In this document: positions 35,319 through 43,873 of the stretch, one piece after another
How the letters are laid out: each line of letters begins with the position of its first letter
How positions within the stretch are numbered: position 1 is the first letter of the stretch
From: Amycolatopsis acididurans
GTDB lineage: Bacteria; Actinomycetota; Actinomycetes; Mycobacteriales; Pseudonocardiaceae
Direction of reading: 5' to 3'
Assembly: GCF_012328925.1 (NCBI RefSeq)
Contig: NZ_JAAXLS010000038.1
Location: 1 to 63,178, forward strand
DNA length: 63,178 nt
Position numbers and translations under genes: made by a program
Notes under the pieces: model-generated
What the model was told of the DNA's origin: nothing
The model's input: the letters and a program-made list of their open reading frames with translations, nothing else
Database searches by the model: none

Positions 35319-35768
35319 ATGACGGCTTACACCACGGTAGTTGTAGGTACGGATGGTTCTGACTCGTCGTTCCGCGCGGTCGACCGCGCCGCGGCGGTGA
35401 CGGCGGACTCGGGTGCGCAACTCGTGATCGTCTGCGCCTACTACCCCGCCAGCCGCGGTGACGTCGAGAAGGCCCAGGACGTGCTCCGCGACGAGGCGTA
35501 CCAGGTTGTCGGGTCGGCCCCGGCCGAGGACACCCTGCAGAGCGCACGCGACCGCGCGGTCAAGGTCGGCGCGACCAACATCGAGACCGTCGCCGTGGTC
35601 GGCGAGCCCGTCGAATCGCTGCGCAAGGTCGTGCAGGAGCGCTCGGCCGACCTGCTCGTGGTCGGTAACCGTGGGCTGAACACCCTGGCCGGGCGCATTC
35701 TGGGCTCCGTGCCGTCGGAGGCCGCGCGCAAGTCCGGGGTCGACGTGCTGATCGTGCACACGACGTAG
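35319..35768 (+). CDS. Universal stress protein (UspA family)
   Basis: A 149-aa single Usp domain. The ATP-binding signature G-x2-G-x9-G-S is present as GNRGLNTLAGRILGS near residue 120, and VVVGTDGSDSS starts the fold, so it should bind ATP. ATG 35319 has GGAGGGA 5 nt upstream; the TTG just before it is not needed. It lies 44 nt after the DivIVA-like gene and 6 nt before the cyclase gene, suggesting a three-gene unit. Confidence 0.9.
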   Translation: MTAYTTVVVGTDGSDSSFRAVDRAAAVTADSGAQLVIVCAYYPASRGDVEKAQDVLRDEAYQVVGSAPAEDTLQSARDRAVKVGATNIETVAVVGEPVESLRKVVQERSADLLVVGNRGLNTLAGRILGSVPSEAARKSGVDVLIVHTT

Positions 35769-35774
35769 GACGCA

Positions 35775-36728
35775 GTGGATCAAGAGCGACTCGAACGCAT
35801 CCTGCTCGGCGGCGACCGCCGGTACACACGCCTGGAGGTCGCCGACCGCGCCGGGGTCCCGATCGAACGGGCCACCCGGCTGTGGCGGGCGCTGGGGTTC
35901 GCGACGGTCGACGACGACGCCGTCGTGTTCACCGACGCCGACGTCGACGCCGTGCGCACCGCGGACCAGCTGATCTCGTCCGGGCTGCTCGCCGCCGATC
36001 TGGAGGGCGCGGTCGCCAGGGCGCTGGGCCAGCACCTGTCGCGGCTGGCCGAGTGGCAGGTGCATCTGCTGTGGACGCTGATCACCGACAACCCCGACCT
36101 CGGCAGCGACGACAAGCAGATCATCCGGCTGGTGGAGCTGCTGGTGCCGGAGCTGGAACGGGTGCAGAACTTCGTGTGGCGACGGCATCTGACCGCGTTC
36201 GCCGGGCGTGCCCTGGCCACGCCCGAAGAGGACCTCGAGGCACGCACCGAGATCGTCGGATTCGTCGACATGGTCGGCTACACGCGGTTGACCCGCAGGC
36301 TGCGCGAGGCCGAGCTGAGCGGTGTGCTGGAGCGGTTCGAGGCGCTCGCGACAGAGATCGTGGCCGAGCACCACGGGCGGATCGTCAAGATGATCGGTGA
36401 CGAGGTGTTGTTCGTGGCCGATTCGCCGCACGACGGCGCGGAGATCGCGCTGGCGCTGACGCAACGGACGAGTGCCGACGACAGCCTGCCGGATGTGCGG
36501 GCCGGGATGGCGTCGGGCCGGATCCTGAGCCGGTTCGGCGACGTGTACGGCGCGGTGGTCAACCTGGCCAGCAGGCTCACCTCCATCGCGCGCCCCGGCA
36601 CGATCCTGATCGACCGCGAGCTGGCGTCCGAACTGTCCGGAGACCCGGACTACGTGGTGCGGGCGCGGCGTTCGGCATCCGTGCGCGGCTATTCGCGGCT
36701 ACGCCCCTTCGCGCTGCGCCGGGCCTGA
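35775..36728 (+). CDS. Class III adenylate/guanylate cyclase with N-terminal regulatory domain
   Basis: A 317-aa soluble cyclase. Residues 1-150 resemble the adenylate-cyclase regulatory domain (Ad_Cy_reg) of mycobacterial Rv1264/Rv2212-type enzymes, beginning with an HTH-like ILLGGDRRYTRLEVADRAG. The catalytic domain (about 155-300) has metal Asp residues in VGFVDMVGYT and IGDEVLF, the substrate Lys in IVKMIGDE, and the transition-state pair in VYGAVVNLASRL (Asn, Arg). All are intact. The GTG start lies 6 nt after the usp stop. It overlaps the convergent luciferase-like gene by 30 nt. Confidence 0.88.
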   Translation: MDQERLERILLGGDRRYTRLEVADRAGVPIERATRLWRALGFATVDDDAVVFTDADVDAVRTADQLISSGLLAADLEGAVARALGQHLSRLAEWQVHLLWTLITDNPDLGSDDKQIIRLVELLVPELERVQNFVWRRHLTAFAGRALATPEEDLEARTEIVGFVDMVGYTRLTRRLREAELSGVLERFEALATEIVAEHHGRIVKMIGDEVLFVADSPHDGAEIALALTQRTSADDSLPDVRAGMASGRILSRFGDVYGAVVNLASRLTSIARPGTILIDRELASELSGDPDYVVRARRSASVRGYSRLRPFALRRA

Positions 36729-37766
36729 CCAGCCCAGCGCCGGGCCGAGCTTGGTCGCGAGATCGGTCAGGATCTGCAGGTAGTCGTCGTGCTCGAAGGT
36801 GAACGGCAACGCGAACGCGACCTCGTCGACCTCGCGGAAGGCGACGTGCGCGTAGAGCTGCTCGGCGATCCGGTCGGACGGGCCGACCAGGTCCGGGGCG
36901 AACATCAGGCGCGCGGGCCCCTGCGGCGAGGCGGTCCGCGGTGTGCGCGCCCGGACGTAGGCTTCGTATTTCGCGCGCTGCTCCGCTGAGGCGCTGTCGG
37001 TCGGGATCACGACCAGTCCCTGCGAAACGCGGGCGCGCTCGCCCTCGGGATGCTGGGCGCGAAACGCCCGGATGTGGGACAGCTGGATCTCGGCGAAGTC
37101 CTCGGACTCCTCGGCCTTCACGACACTGCTGGTCAGGAAGTTCATCGCGTTCTCGCCCGCCCAGCGCGCCGAGCGCAGGCCGGCCCCGCCGTACCAGAGC
37201 CGCCGCGCCAGCCCTGGTGAATGCGGTTGCACCCGGTCGGAGTAGACCTCGATCCCTTCAGTGCCGCGGAAGCCGCTGGCCGGTTCGCCGCGGATGAAGC
37301 CGAGCAGCCTGCGGACGCGCTCGTACCCGAAATCCTCCGCGTCGGCGGTGTCGGGATAGAGGGCGTCCTTGACGTGTTCCCAGTGCGTCGGCGGGCCGAC
37401 GCTCATGCCGGGGTTCAGCCGTCCGCCGGAGAGGATGTCGACGGTCGCCAGATCCTCGGCGAGACGCAGCGGGTTCTCCCAGCCGAGCGGCATGACAGCG
37501 GTGCCGAGTTCGATGCGGGTGGTGCGCTGCGTGGCGGCCGCGAGCACGGCGACCGGCGAGGAGATGCCGAGCTGGAAGTGCCGGTGCCGCACCCAGGCGC
37601 TGTCGAAGCCGAGCCGCTCCCCCAGCTCGATGATGTTCAGCGTCGACTCGTGCCCCGCGCGCGGATCGCTCTCGTCGAACAGCCCGATGGTGAGAAAACC
37701 CAGTCTCCGCAACGGTTGCGAGGGCAGCGGCACGGTGATCCTCCATCCGAGAGCTTCGTCCGCCAT
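36699..37766 (-). CDS. LLM-class flavin-dependent oxidoreductase
   Basis: A 355-aa luciferase-like monooxygenase with F420- or FMN-binding TIM-barrel features: DSAWVRHRHFQLGISSPVAV (about residues 54-73), RIELGTAVMPLGWENPLRLAE, LSGGRLNPGMSVGPP and LWYGGAGLRSARWAGE. The substrate cannot be read from sequence. ATG 37766 begins the conserved region; an upstream extension to 37997 is repetitive GC-rich DNA. The C-terminal coding end overlaps the cyclase gene. Confidence 0.82.
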   Translation of the reverse strand: MADEALGWRITVPLPSQPLRRLGFLTIGLFDESDPRAGHESTLNIIELGERLGFDSAWVRHRHFQLGISSPVAVLAAATQRTTRIELGTAVMPLGWENPLRLAEDLATVDILSGGRLNPGMSVGPPTHWEHVKDALYPDTADAEDFGYERVRRLLGFIRGEPASGFRGTEGIEVYSDRVQPHSPGLARRLWYGGAGLRSARWAGENAMNFLTSSVVKAEESEDFAEIQLSHIRAFRAQHPEGERARVSQGLVVIPTDSASAEQRAKYEAYVRARTPRTASPQGPARLMFAPDLVGPSDRIAEQLYAHVAFREVDEVAFALPFTFEHDDYLQILTDLATKLGPALGWSGPAQREGA

Positions 37767-38050
37767 CCTTCCAGCCACCCAGACGGTGGCTCGCATGGTG
37801 AGATGAGGTGCCATATATCGCGCCGTGCCGCGGGCTGGCGCTGCTGCAGCCGCTTCAGCAGGCACCGCAGCGGCGGCCGCGCACCGCAGCACCCGTCGCG
37901 GTGGCCGACCAGCACACCCATCCGCCACAGCAGTCAAGCGGCACACCGGCCGCCACAGTGGCCGAGCAGCGGTCCGCCCGCCCCGGTCGCCGAGCACGGC
38001 GCCGCCGACGCCCCTTCGGGGCCAGGTAGCGACGCCGACGCCCCTGCCGA
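37767..38050. other. Intergenic region with hairpins, no gene
   Basis: No convincing ORF. It contains Ala/Pro/His-like GC-rich repeats on both strands, the tight hairpin GCCCC-TTC-GGGGC (38010-38022), and a GCCGACGCCCC motif repeated around 38004 and 38033. It lies upstream of the LLM gene and downstream of proA, both on the minus strand. Confidence 0.5.
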
Positions 38051-38059
38051 TCAGGCAGG
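38043..38059 (-). terminator. Hairpin overlapping the proA stop codon
   Basis: CCTGCC-GATCA-GGCAGG. A 6-bp GC stem whose loop holds the proA TGA; a possible terminator, without a T-tract. Confidence 0.4.
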
Positions 38060-39286
38060 AAGGACAGCGTACTGCCGGACGTAGAGGTCGGTGTAGGTCA
38101 CCGGGCCCCGCGGACCGGGGACCTTGTCGAGGTTGATGCCCGTCTCCGGCACGGCGAGGAGCTTGAAGCCGTCCAGCAGGCGGGTCGGCGCGTTCCAGAA
38201 CACGCCCGTCCCGGTGTAGCCGTCGAAGAAGGCGTCGGCCGCGGCGCGGTCCTCGGTCGCGATGCCGGCCGCCAGGCCTGACGTCTGCTCGTTCGCGATG
38301 CGTACGGCTTCCTCGAGCCCGCCGACCTTGGCCACGGTCACGGTGGCCTCACGCTCGGAGTCGAGGGCCCATTCGTAGCCGATCGCGTGGTCGTGCGGGG
38401 CCAGCGAGGGCGTCACCTGCCGCTCGGCGAGCGCCTCGGAGATCACCGGCCACAGCTGGTCGTGCGCAGCCGTGTGGATCAGCAGCAGGTTCAGCCGGTT
38501 GCACACGCCGAGCCGGTCGAGGCTGTTCACGACCAGCGACCGCACCTTGTCCGCGTCCGCGGCGGCGTCGACGTACAGCACTCCGCCCCCGTCGGCGTGC
38601 GCGAGCGTACGGACGCCGTGCGTCGCGGCCTCCGTGGCCAGGGCACGCGTGCTCTCCCCGCTGCCGCGCAGGATCACCAACGGCACCAGGCCGGGCAGCT
38701 GCACCAGCGCGCTCGCCGCTTCGCGCTCGACGCGCGGCACCAGTTGCACCACGTCCGAGTCGATCCCGGCGTCGGCCAGTGCGGGCGCGATCACGACATC
38801 CACCAGCCGCTGCGCCGACCCCAGCGCGGCCGAGCCCGTACGGAGCACCCCGGCGTTGCGGGACTTGACGAGCTGCGAAGCGACGTCGACCGTCACGTTC
38901 GGGCGCGCCTCGTAGTTGGCTCCGATCACACCCACGGGCCGGCGCCGCTCGACCAACCGCAGCCCGCCGTCGAGCGTGGAGATCGGGATCGAGCGCTCCT
39001 GATGAGGCGCGCCGGCGAGCAGCCGCAGCTGTTCGGCCATGCCGGTGAGGCGCTGCTCGGTGATGGTGAGCCGGTCGAGCAGGCCCGCGCTCATGCCTTC
39101 TTCCCGGGCTTTCGCGACGTCGGCCTGGTTGGCCGCCAGCACCTGCTCGCGTGCGTCGAGCAGACGCTGCGCCATCGCGCTCAGCGCCGCGTCGATGGCC
39201 TCATCCGGTGCGCTGGCCAAAGACGGCGCCGCCTGCTTGGCCGCCCGTGCGCATTCCTCGACTGCCTTGGCCACCTCGTCGGACAC
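38051..39286 (-). CDS. proA: Glutamate-5-semialdehyde dehydrogenase (gamma-glutamyl phosphate reductase)
   Basis: A 411-aa aldehyde-dehydrogenase-fold enzyme reducing gamma-glutamyl phosphate with NADPH in proline synthesis. The active-site Cys is in NSLDRLGVCNRLNLLLIH. Family signatures are RRPVGVIGANYEARPNVTVD and GYEWALDSEREATVTVAKVGG. The length is normal. GTG 39286 has GGGAAC upstream; longer starts run into the next gene. proB is not adjacent. Confidence 0.9.
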   Translation of the reverse strand: MSDEVAKAVEECARAAKQAAPSLASAPDEAIDAALSAMAQRLLDAREQVLAANQADVAKAREEGMSAGLLDRLTITEQRLTGMAEQLRLLAGAPHQERSIPISTLDGGLRLVERRRPVGVIGANYEARPNVTVDVASQLVKSRNAGVLRTGSAALGSAQRLVDVVIAPALADAGIDSDVVQLVPRVEREAASALVQLPGLVPLVILRGSGESTRALATEAATHGVRTLAHADGGGVLYVDAAADADKVRSLVVNSLDRLGVCNRLNLLLIHTAAHDQLWPVISEALAERQVTPSLAPHDHAIGYEWALDSEREATVTVAKVGGLEEAVRIANEQTSGLAAGIATEDRAAADAFFDGYTGTGVFWNAPTRLLDGFKLLAVPETGINLDKVPGPRGPVTYTDLYVRQYAVLPA

Positions 39287-39339
39287 TGCCGTTCCCTTCG
39301 CGCTGGATCGTGTTCCCACCAGTGTGCCGTATGAGCTGC

Positions 39340-40071
39340 TCAGCTCCGGAGCGCGGGCTCGAGCAACCAGGCCGCGCCGACCAGCAAGCACGTTATGCCG
39401 ATCACCCCGAGGATGAGCAGCCACAGCGATGGCGGCACGCCGGTCAGCCGCGCGAGCTGGTCGGCATCGGAATCGCGAGCCGCACCACGGCGGCGCTTGC
39501 TCTGCAGCTCGATGACCGGCCGGATCCCGCCGAAGAGCAGGAACCACGTGATCAGATACACGAACCACGCCTGCACCTGCGGCCCCGCGACGAGCGCGAG
39601 GACGGCGAGGCCGGCCGCCGTGAGCAGCACGGACAGCACCCCGTAGGCGTTGCGCACCATGATGAGCACGCCGAGCAGCAGCAACGCCGCGAGGACGAGG
39701 AGCACCGTGATCCGGTCGGCGGCCACCAGCGCAGCGAAGGCCAGACCGAGCAAGGCGGGGGCCGGATACCCGGCAAGTGAGGTCAGCACCATCCCCGGCC
39801 CCTCCGGCTTACCGCGCGACACGGTCACGCCCGAGGTGTCCGAATGCAGGCGGATGCCCTGCAACCGGCGCCCGGCCATCACCGCCACCAGCGCGTGCCC
39901 GGCCTCGTGCACGATCGTCACGACGTTGCGCGCCATTCGCCACGGAGCCCCGGACAGCACGAGCAGCAACGCCACGGCACCGGTGATGACCGGCACCCAG
40001 AACGTCGGATTCGGCTGCGCGTCGAGAAGCCCCGAAGGTGACACCAAGTCGCCCGTATCCACGAGAAGCAC
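39340..40071 (-). CDS. M50-family (site-2 protease-like) membrane metalloprotease
   Basis: A 243-aa integral membrane protein with the zinc motif VTIVHEAGHALVAVMAGRRL (HExxH, about residues 55-59) in the first membrane region and several later hydrophobic helices. The second ligand, usually an LDG-type motif, is not obvious; DLPLITWFLLFGGIRPVIEL occupies that place. It belongs to the M50B-like family common in actinobacteria. It stands alone, 53 nt upstream of proA on the same strand. Substrate unknown. Confidence 0.75.
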   Translation of the reverse strand: MLLVDTGDLVSPSGLLDAQPNPTFWVPVITGAVALLLVLSGAPWRMARNVVTIVHEAGHALVAVMAGRRLQGIRLHSDTSGVTVSRGKPEGPGMVLTSLAGYPAPALLGLAFAALVAADRITVLLVLAALLLLGVLIMVRNAYGVLSVLLTAAGLAVLALVAGPQVQAWFVYLITWFLLFGGIRPVIELQSKRRRGAARDSDADQLARLTGVPPSLWLLILGVIGITCLLVGAAWLLEPALRS

Positions 40072-40358
40072 GCGGGCAGCTCACCACATTGGACGTCTGC
40101 CCTGTGTTACGCCCCCGGCCGTTTCCGGCCCCGCCCCGGTGCCGCCTCGCCTGAGGCGCGACGCCACCCGTCCACGGCCAGGCGCGTACGGTCAGCGGCC
40201 ATCAACGTCGCGGGTCAGGCCATCACGGGGCCAGGCCTTCACGGTCAGCCACCGCCGGCGCGCCCAGACCGCGGCGGATCGACTGGTCCGCCGCACCCGC
40301 CGACAACTCGTCCCCGGCCGTCTACAGCGTCACCTCCTCGATTCGGTGGACGTACGGA
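40072..40358. other. Intergenic region with two terminator-like hairpins
   Basis: No coding potential seen. Stems CGCCTC/GAGGCG (40143-40158) and GCGGCGGA/TCCGCCGC (40271-40294). The latter lies 64 nt beyond the stop of the DNA glycosylase gene and is its likely terminator. Confidence 0.5.
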
Positions 40359-41246
40359 TCAGGAATTGGCACGAACCTCGGCATTCGTGCGCATGAGAAG
40401 TGCGACCCAGCTTCGAAATGGTCGCCACCGCTCTGCGACCTGCGCGAGTTCGGCGGCATCGGCCGACGGGAGGTCGTAGGCGATGCGCATCTCCGCATGA
40501 AGGCGTTGTTCGTTGCGCGGGAACACATCCGGATGCCCGGCACCACGGACGAGGATCAGCTCTGCCGAGAACGGGCCGATTCCGCGCAGTCGGCGAAGCT
40601 GCTCCATCGCGTCCTCCGCTTCGAGCGAGCGCAGCACGGCCGCCTCGAGCACTCCCTCTTCGGCCGCGGCCGCGATCGCGTGCAGACGTTCCGTCTTCAG
40701 TTCGGACAGGCCGGGTAATCGCTCGAGCCCGGCGAGCACGGCAGGCGCCGGGAACGAGGCCAGCTGCCGGCCCGCGACGTCGATCGTCTGGCCGTACTCC
40801 TCAGCTATCCGCTGCTTGATCCGCGCGGCCTGGGTCATGCGAATACGGTGGCCGATGATCGTCCAGCACGCCGCTTCATACGGCGAATAGAACAGCACGG
40901 GTCGCAGCCCCGGATACCGGGATTGCAGGGCCCCCACGACCGGATCCGCACGCCCGACCGCGGCGAAGTCCCTGCCGTCGACGTCCAGGGACAGGATTCT
41001 TCGCACTTGCTCGACAACAACGGGATCCTCGGTATCGACGAAGATCTCGCCGGGCCGCTCCTGCCGTATCCGGACGCCGACGGGCTCCCAGCGGCCTTCT
41101 GCCGGAAAGGCCATCCGCAGAGTGCCTGACTCGTCGGCGGCATCCGGTCGCGCGGCAGGCGTGAAGCCCTCCAGGAACTGTGCCGAGGCTGCCAGGTCGA
41201 ACTCGCCCTGAACGTCGATGCGGGTCTGCTGAACTGCGCTGATCAT
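40359..41246 (-). CDS. DNA-3-methyladenine glycosylase II (AlkA-like)
   Basis: A 295-aa HhH-GPD base-excision enzyme removing alkylated purines. The helix-hairpin-helix is LRRLRGIGPFSAELILVRGA (about residues 231-250), and the catalytic Asp follows in GHPDVFPRNE. The N-terminal 120 residues form the AlkA beta-sheet domain. ATG 41246 has GGGAGG 8 nt upstream. It is transcribed alone and divergent from an erm-like relic. Confidence 0.85.
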   Translation of the reverse strand: MISAVQQTRIDVQGEFDLAASAQFLEGFTPAARPDAADESGTLRMAFPAEGRWEPVGVRIRQERPGEIFVDTEDPVVVEQVRRILSLDVDGRDFAAVGRADPVVGALQSRYPGLRPVLFYSPYEAACWTIIGHRIRMTQAARIKQRIAEEYGQTIDVAGRQLASFPAPAVLAGLERLPGLSELKTERLHAIAAAAEEGVLEAAVLRSLEAEDAMEQLRRLRGIGPFSAELILVRGAGHPDVFPRNEQRLHAEMRIAYDLPSADAAELAQVAERWRPFRSWVALLMRTNAEVRANS

Positions 41247-41419
41247 GGGTTTCCTCCCACTGTCGGTGATCGTGTGCCGACCATAGCGACGGGCACCGAC
41301 AATTTCAGAGCTCTCAACGCACGCTGACGCCTCCGGCGTCGGCGGGATGCCGCCGCATGCCCGCGGCACATCGTGCCGAGCGCTCCGGTGGCGTGCATTT
41401 CCCTGCCTCGCAACGGATC

Positions 41420-41900
41420 ACGCCTCGAGCGCGCAGGTTCTCGCGATGGAACGAGACGCACAGTTCGTGAAAGCACTTCGCCAAAGATTCGGCGACCGGA
41501 TTCGCGTGAGCGAGGCAGACATCGGAGATTTCCCTTTGCCACGAGGGAAATTCACGGTGGTCGCGAGCATTCCATACGCGTTGCCGACGGAGCTGTTCCG
41601 CCGATCGCTAAGCCCACAGCGAACGAGGCTCCGAACCGCGTCGATCATCGTAGAATGGGGTTTCGCCAAGAGGTTGACCGCCGCCCGGGCAGGTGACCTC
41701 GAGCAGGCCCGGTGGGCGGCACGCTTCGGCATTCGTCTCGTTTCCCGTGTCGCCGCGTGGATCGACTCGGCGCACGTGACGGTCCGGCGAAACCACACGA
41801 TGGGGGAAAGAGCACTGTGGACACTTCTCGAAACCGTATACCGCTCACCGTCGCGACCCGCGAAGTCGGTACTCGCGCCAGCGGGCGGGAAACCTGACCG
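41420..41900 (+). pseudogene. Degenerate 23S rRNA adenine N-6-methyltransferase (erm) relic
   Basis: The frame retains QVLAMERDAQFVKALRQRFG, a SIPYALPTELFRRSL segment (Erm motif IV), and IIVEWGFAKRLTAARAGDLE, matching the middle of actinobacterial Erm enzymes. The N-terminus with the SAM-binding GxGxG motif I is missing, as is the CFxPxPxVD block before the C-terminus. The frame then reads on past the homology into the next leader. I judge it inactive: about one fifth of the normal protein is lost at the start. It lies between alkA and the HtrA-like gene and has less biased codon use than its neighbours. Confidence 0.68.
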
Positions 41901-42002
41901 CGACCGCGAAGGCTGCGCTGAGATTTCTCAGCTTTTTCTTCTCAGCAGATTTCTGGGTTGTTCCACAGGATCCTCACAACATGCGGCGCGAAGCTCACTG
42001 GC

Positions 42003-42938
42003 ATGAGCGAGAACGACTTCGGGCGGGGCCGCGTGACCGGGTACCTGCCGCCACAGCAGCAGAGCTACCCGTACTACACGCAGCAGCCCGGGACGGTCCT
42101 CGCCCCACCGCCGCCGCCTAAGAAGCGCGGCCGCGCCGCCGCGCTCGTCAGTGCCACGGCCGTGGCCGCGGCGCTGGTCGGTGGTGCCGGTGGAGCCGCG
42201 ATCGTGGGCTTGCACGGCAACTCGTCAGCCGCCGCGTCAAGCACGGCGGCCGCGCAGACCGTCTCGGGCACGACGAACACCGATGTCAGCGCCGTCGCGG
42301 CCAAGGTGCTCCCCAGCGTTGTCCAGGTCAACGTGACCACGAGGCAAGGCGAAGCCATCGGTTCGGGTGTGATCCTCAGTTCGGACGGCAAGATCCTCAC
42401 CAACGCGCACGTCATCGACGGAGCGGAGGGCTCGGTGACGATCACGTTGTCGGACGGGACCAAGTACCAGGCGAAGGTGCTCGGCGCGAACAGCACCGCG
42501 GACATCGCGGTGCTCCAGGCACAGGGTGCGAGCGGGCTCACCGCGGCGACGCTGGGCGACTCGAGCCAGCTGAAGGTCGGCGAAGAGGTCGTCGCGATCG
42601 GCTCCCCCGGCGGGCTGCAGAACACGGTGACTTCCGGCATCGTCAGCGCGCTCAACCGGAAACTGTCGGACATCGGTACCGGCGAGGAGCAGAGCTCTCC
42701 GTACGACCACACCAGCAACCAGACCAGCAATGCGCCCAGCTACACGGCGATCCAGACCGACGCGGCCATCAACCAGGGCAACTCCGGTGGCGCGCTCGTC
42801 GACATGCAAGGGGAGGTCATCGGCATCAACTCGGCCCTGTACAGCCCGTCGGGCACGTCGGCCGGATCCGTCGGAATCGGCTTCGCGATCCCCATCAACG
42901 ACGCGAAAACCATCGTCAGCCAGATCGAGAACAGCTGA
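42003..42938 (+). CDS. Membrane-anchored HtrA/DegP-like trypsin-fold protease without PDZ
   Basis: A 311-aa serine protease. A short Gln/Tyr/Pro-rich cytosolic N-terminus and one transmembrane helix (about residues 45-70) are followed by the protease domain. The catalytic triad is His in TNAHVIDGAE, Asp in NSTADIAVLQ and Ser in INQGNSGGALV. The PDZ domain found in most HtrA proteins is absent; the protein ends right after the protease fold. ATG 42003 is used, because the upstream in-frame codons belong to the erm relic region. Likely acts on misfolded envelope proteins. Confidence 0.88.
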   Translation: MSENDFGRGRVTGYLPPQQQSYPYYTQQPGTVLAPPPPPKKRGRAAALVSATAVAAALVGGAGGAAIVGLHGNSSAAASSTAAAQTVSGTTNTDVSAVAAKVLPSVVQVNVTTRQGEAIGSGVILSSDGKILTNAHVIDGAEGSVTITLSDGTKYQAKVLGANSTADIAVLQAQGASGLTAATLGDSSQLKVGEEVVAIGSPGGLQNTVTSGIVSALNRKLSDIGTGEEQSSPYDHTSNQTSNAPSYTAIQTDAAINQGNSGGALVDMQGEVIGINSALYSPSGTSAGSVGIGFAIPINDAKTIVSQIENS

Positions 42939-42953
42939 GCCCACCGGGGGCGA

Positions 42954-42986
42954 CGGAACGGGCCGTGGTCGGGGCGGCCCGTTCCG
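42954..42986 (+). terminator. Hairpin terminator of the HtrA-like gene
   Basis: A 12-bp perfect stem (42954-42965 with 42975-42986) and 9-nt loop, 16 nt after the stop; no T-tract. Confidence 0.65.
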
Positions 42987-43024
42987 CTGTGCCGGGCACC
43001 GGGCGGGCGCGTTAGGGTTTTCCG

Positions 43025-43633
43025 GTGACCGACCGTCTTGTCTGGATCGACTGCGAGATGACGGGGCTCGACCTCGCCAAGGACGCACTGATCGAAATTG
43101 CCGCACTGGTGACCGACGCCGACCTCAACATTCTCGGCGAAGGACTAGACCTGGTGATCCACGCCAGTGACGAGCAGCTCGCGAACATGCCGGATGTCGT
43201 CCGGGAAATGCATGCTCGATCCGGACTGACCGAAGAGGTCCGCCGCTCGACGGTCACGCTCGAGGAGGCCGAGGCGCAGGTGCTCGCCTACGTGCGCCAG
43301 CACGTGCCGGACGCCAACAGTGCTCCGCTGGCCGGCAACTCCATCGCCACCGACCGGGGCTTCATCGCACGGGACATGCCCGCACTGGACGGGCACCTGC
43401 ACTACCGCATGGTCGACGTGTCGTCGGTCAAGGAACTGGTCCGCCGCTGGTACCCGCGCATTTACTACGCCAAGCCGGAGAAGGGGCTGGCCCACCGTGC
43501 GCTGGCGGACATCAAGGAGTCCATCAGCGAACTCGACTACTACCGCGCGACCGCGTTCGTGCCGCAACCGGGTCCCACCAGCGACCAGGCGCGCGCCGCG
43601 GCTGCTGAGGTGCGGGAACGCCACGGCGGGTAA
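43025..43633 (+). CDS. orn: Oligoribonuclease
   Basis: A 202-aa 3'-5' exoribonuclease of the DEDDh family that degrades 2-5-nt RNA and pGpG. DEDD residues are visible: LVWIDCEMTGLD (Asp, Glu), GNSIATDRGFIARDMP (Asp), and YAKPEKGLAHRALADIKESI (His, Asp). GTG 43025 follows TAGGGT by 6 nt (leaderless). It is directly upstream of tRNA-His, the usual actinobacterial order. Confidence 0.93.
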   Translation: MTDRLVWIDCEMTGLDLAKDALIEIAALVTDADLNILGEGLDLVIHASDEQLANMPDVVREMHARSGLTEEVRRSTVTLEEAEAQVLAYVRQHVPDANSAPLAGNSIATDRGFIARDMPALDGHLHYRMVDVSSVKELVRRWYPRIYYAKPEKGLAHRALADIKESISELDYYRATAFVPQPGPTSDQARAAAAEVRERHGG

Positions 43634-43698
43634 CCCGTGTCGGGCCCGCCGGAGCGGCACGCTACGATATCGGGGCTGAGGTCGTATGGCCTCGCGCG

Positions 43699-43771
43699 GT
43701 GGGTGTAGCTCAGCTGGTAGAGCACCTGGTTGTGGTCCAGGATGTCGCGGGTTCAAGTCCCGTCACTCACC
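43699..43771 (+). tRNA. tRNA-His (GTG anticodon)
   Basis: Cloverleaf with acceptor GTGGGTG/CACTCAC, anticodon loop TTGTGGT and T-arm GGGTTCAAGTCCC. The base before (G 43698) can serve as the G-1 that pairs with C73. CCA is not encoded. Confidence 0.95.
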
Positions 43772-43873
43772 CTTCCAGCCCCGCCTTGCGGTCGTTGTCG
43801 CGGCCGCCGAGGCGGGGCTCGTTTTATGTCGGGAGCGTGCCGGTGGCGACCGCGGCCGGGCACGGCTGGCCGC

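Noticed and set aside
36699..37997. N-terminal extension of the LLM oxidoreductase
   Set aside because: Residues before ATG 37766 are low-complexity and run into the proA/LLM intergenic repeats; the family N-terminus begins at 37766.
37808..38136. Small plus-strand Ala/Pro/Arg-rich ORFs
   Set aside because: Repetitive GC-rich non-coding DNA without start signals.
41347..42006. Full 219-codon frame as an intact rRNA methyltransferase
   Set aside because: The N-terminal part before about 41420 and the last 35 codons have no Erm similarity and motif I is absent; treated as a pseudogene.
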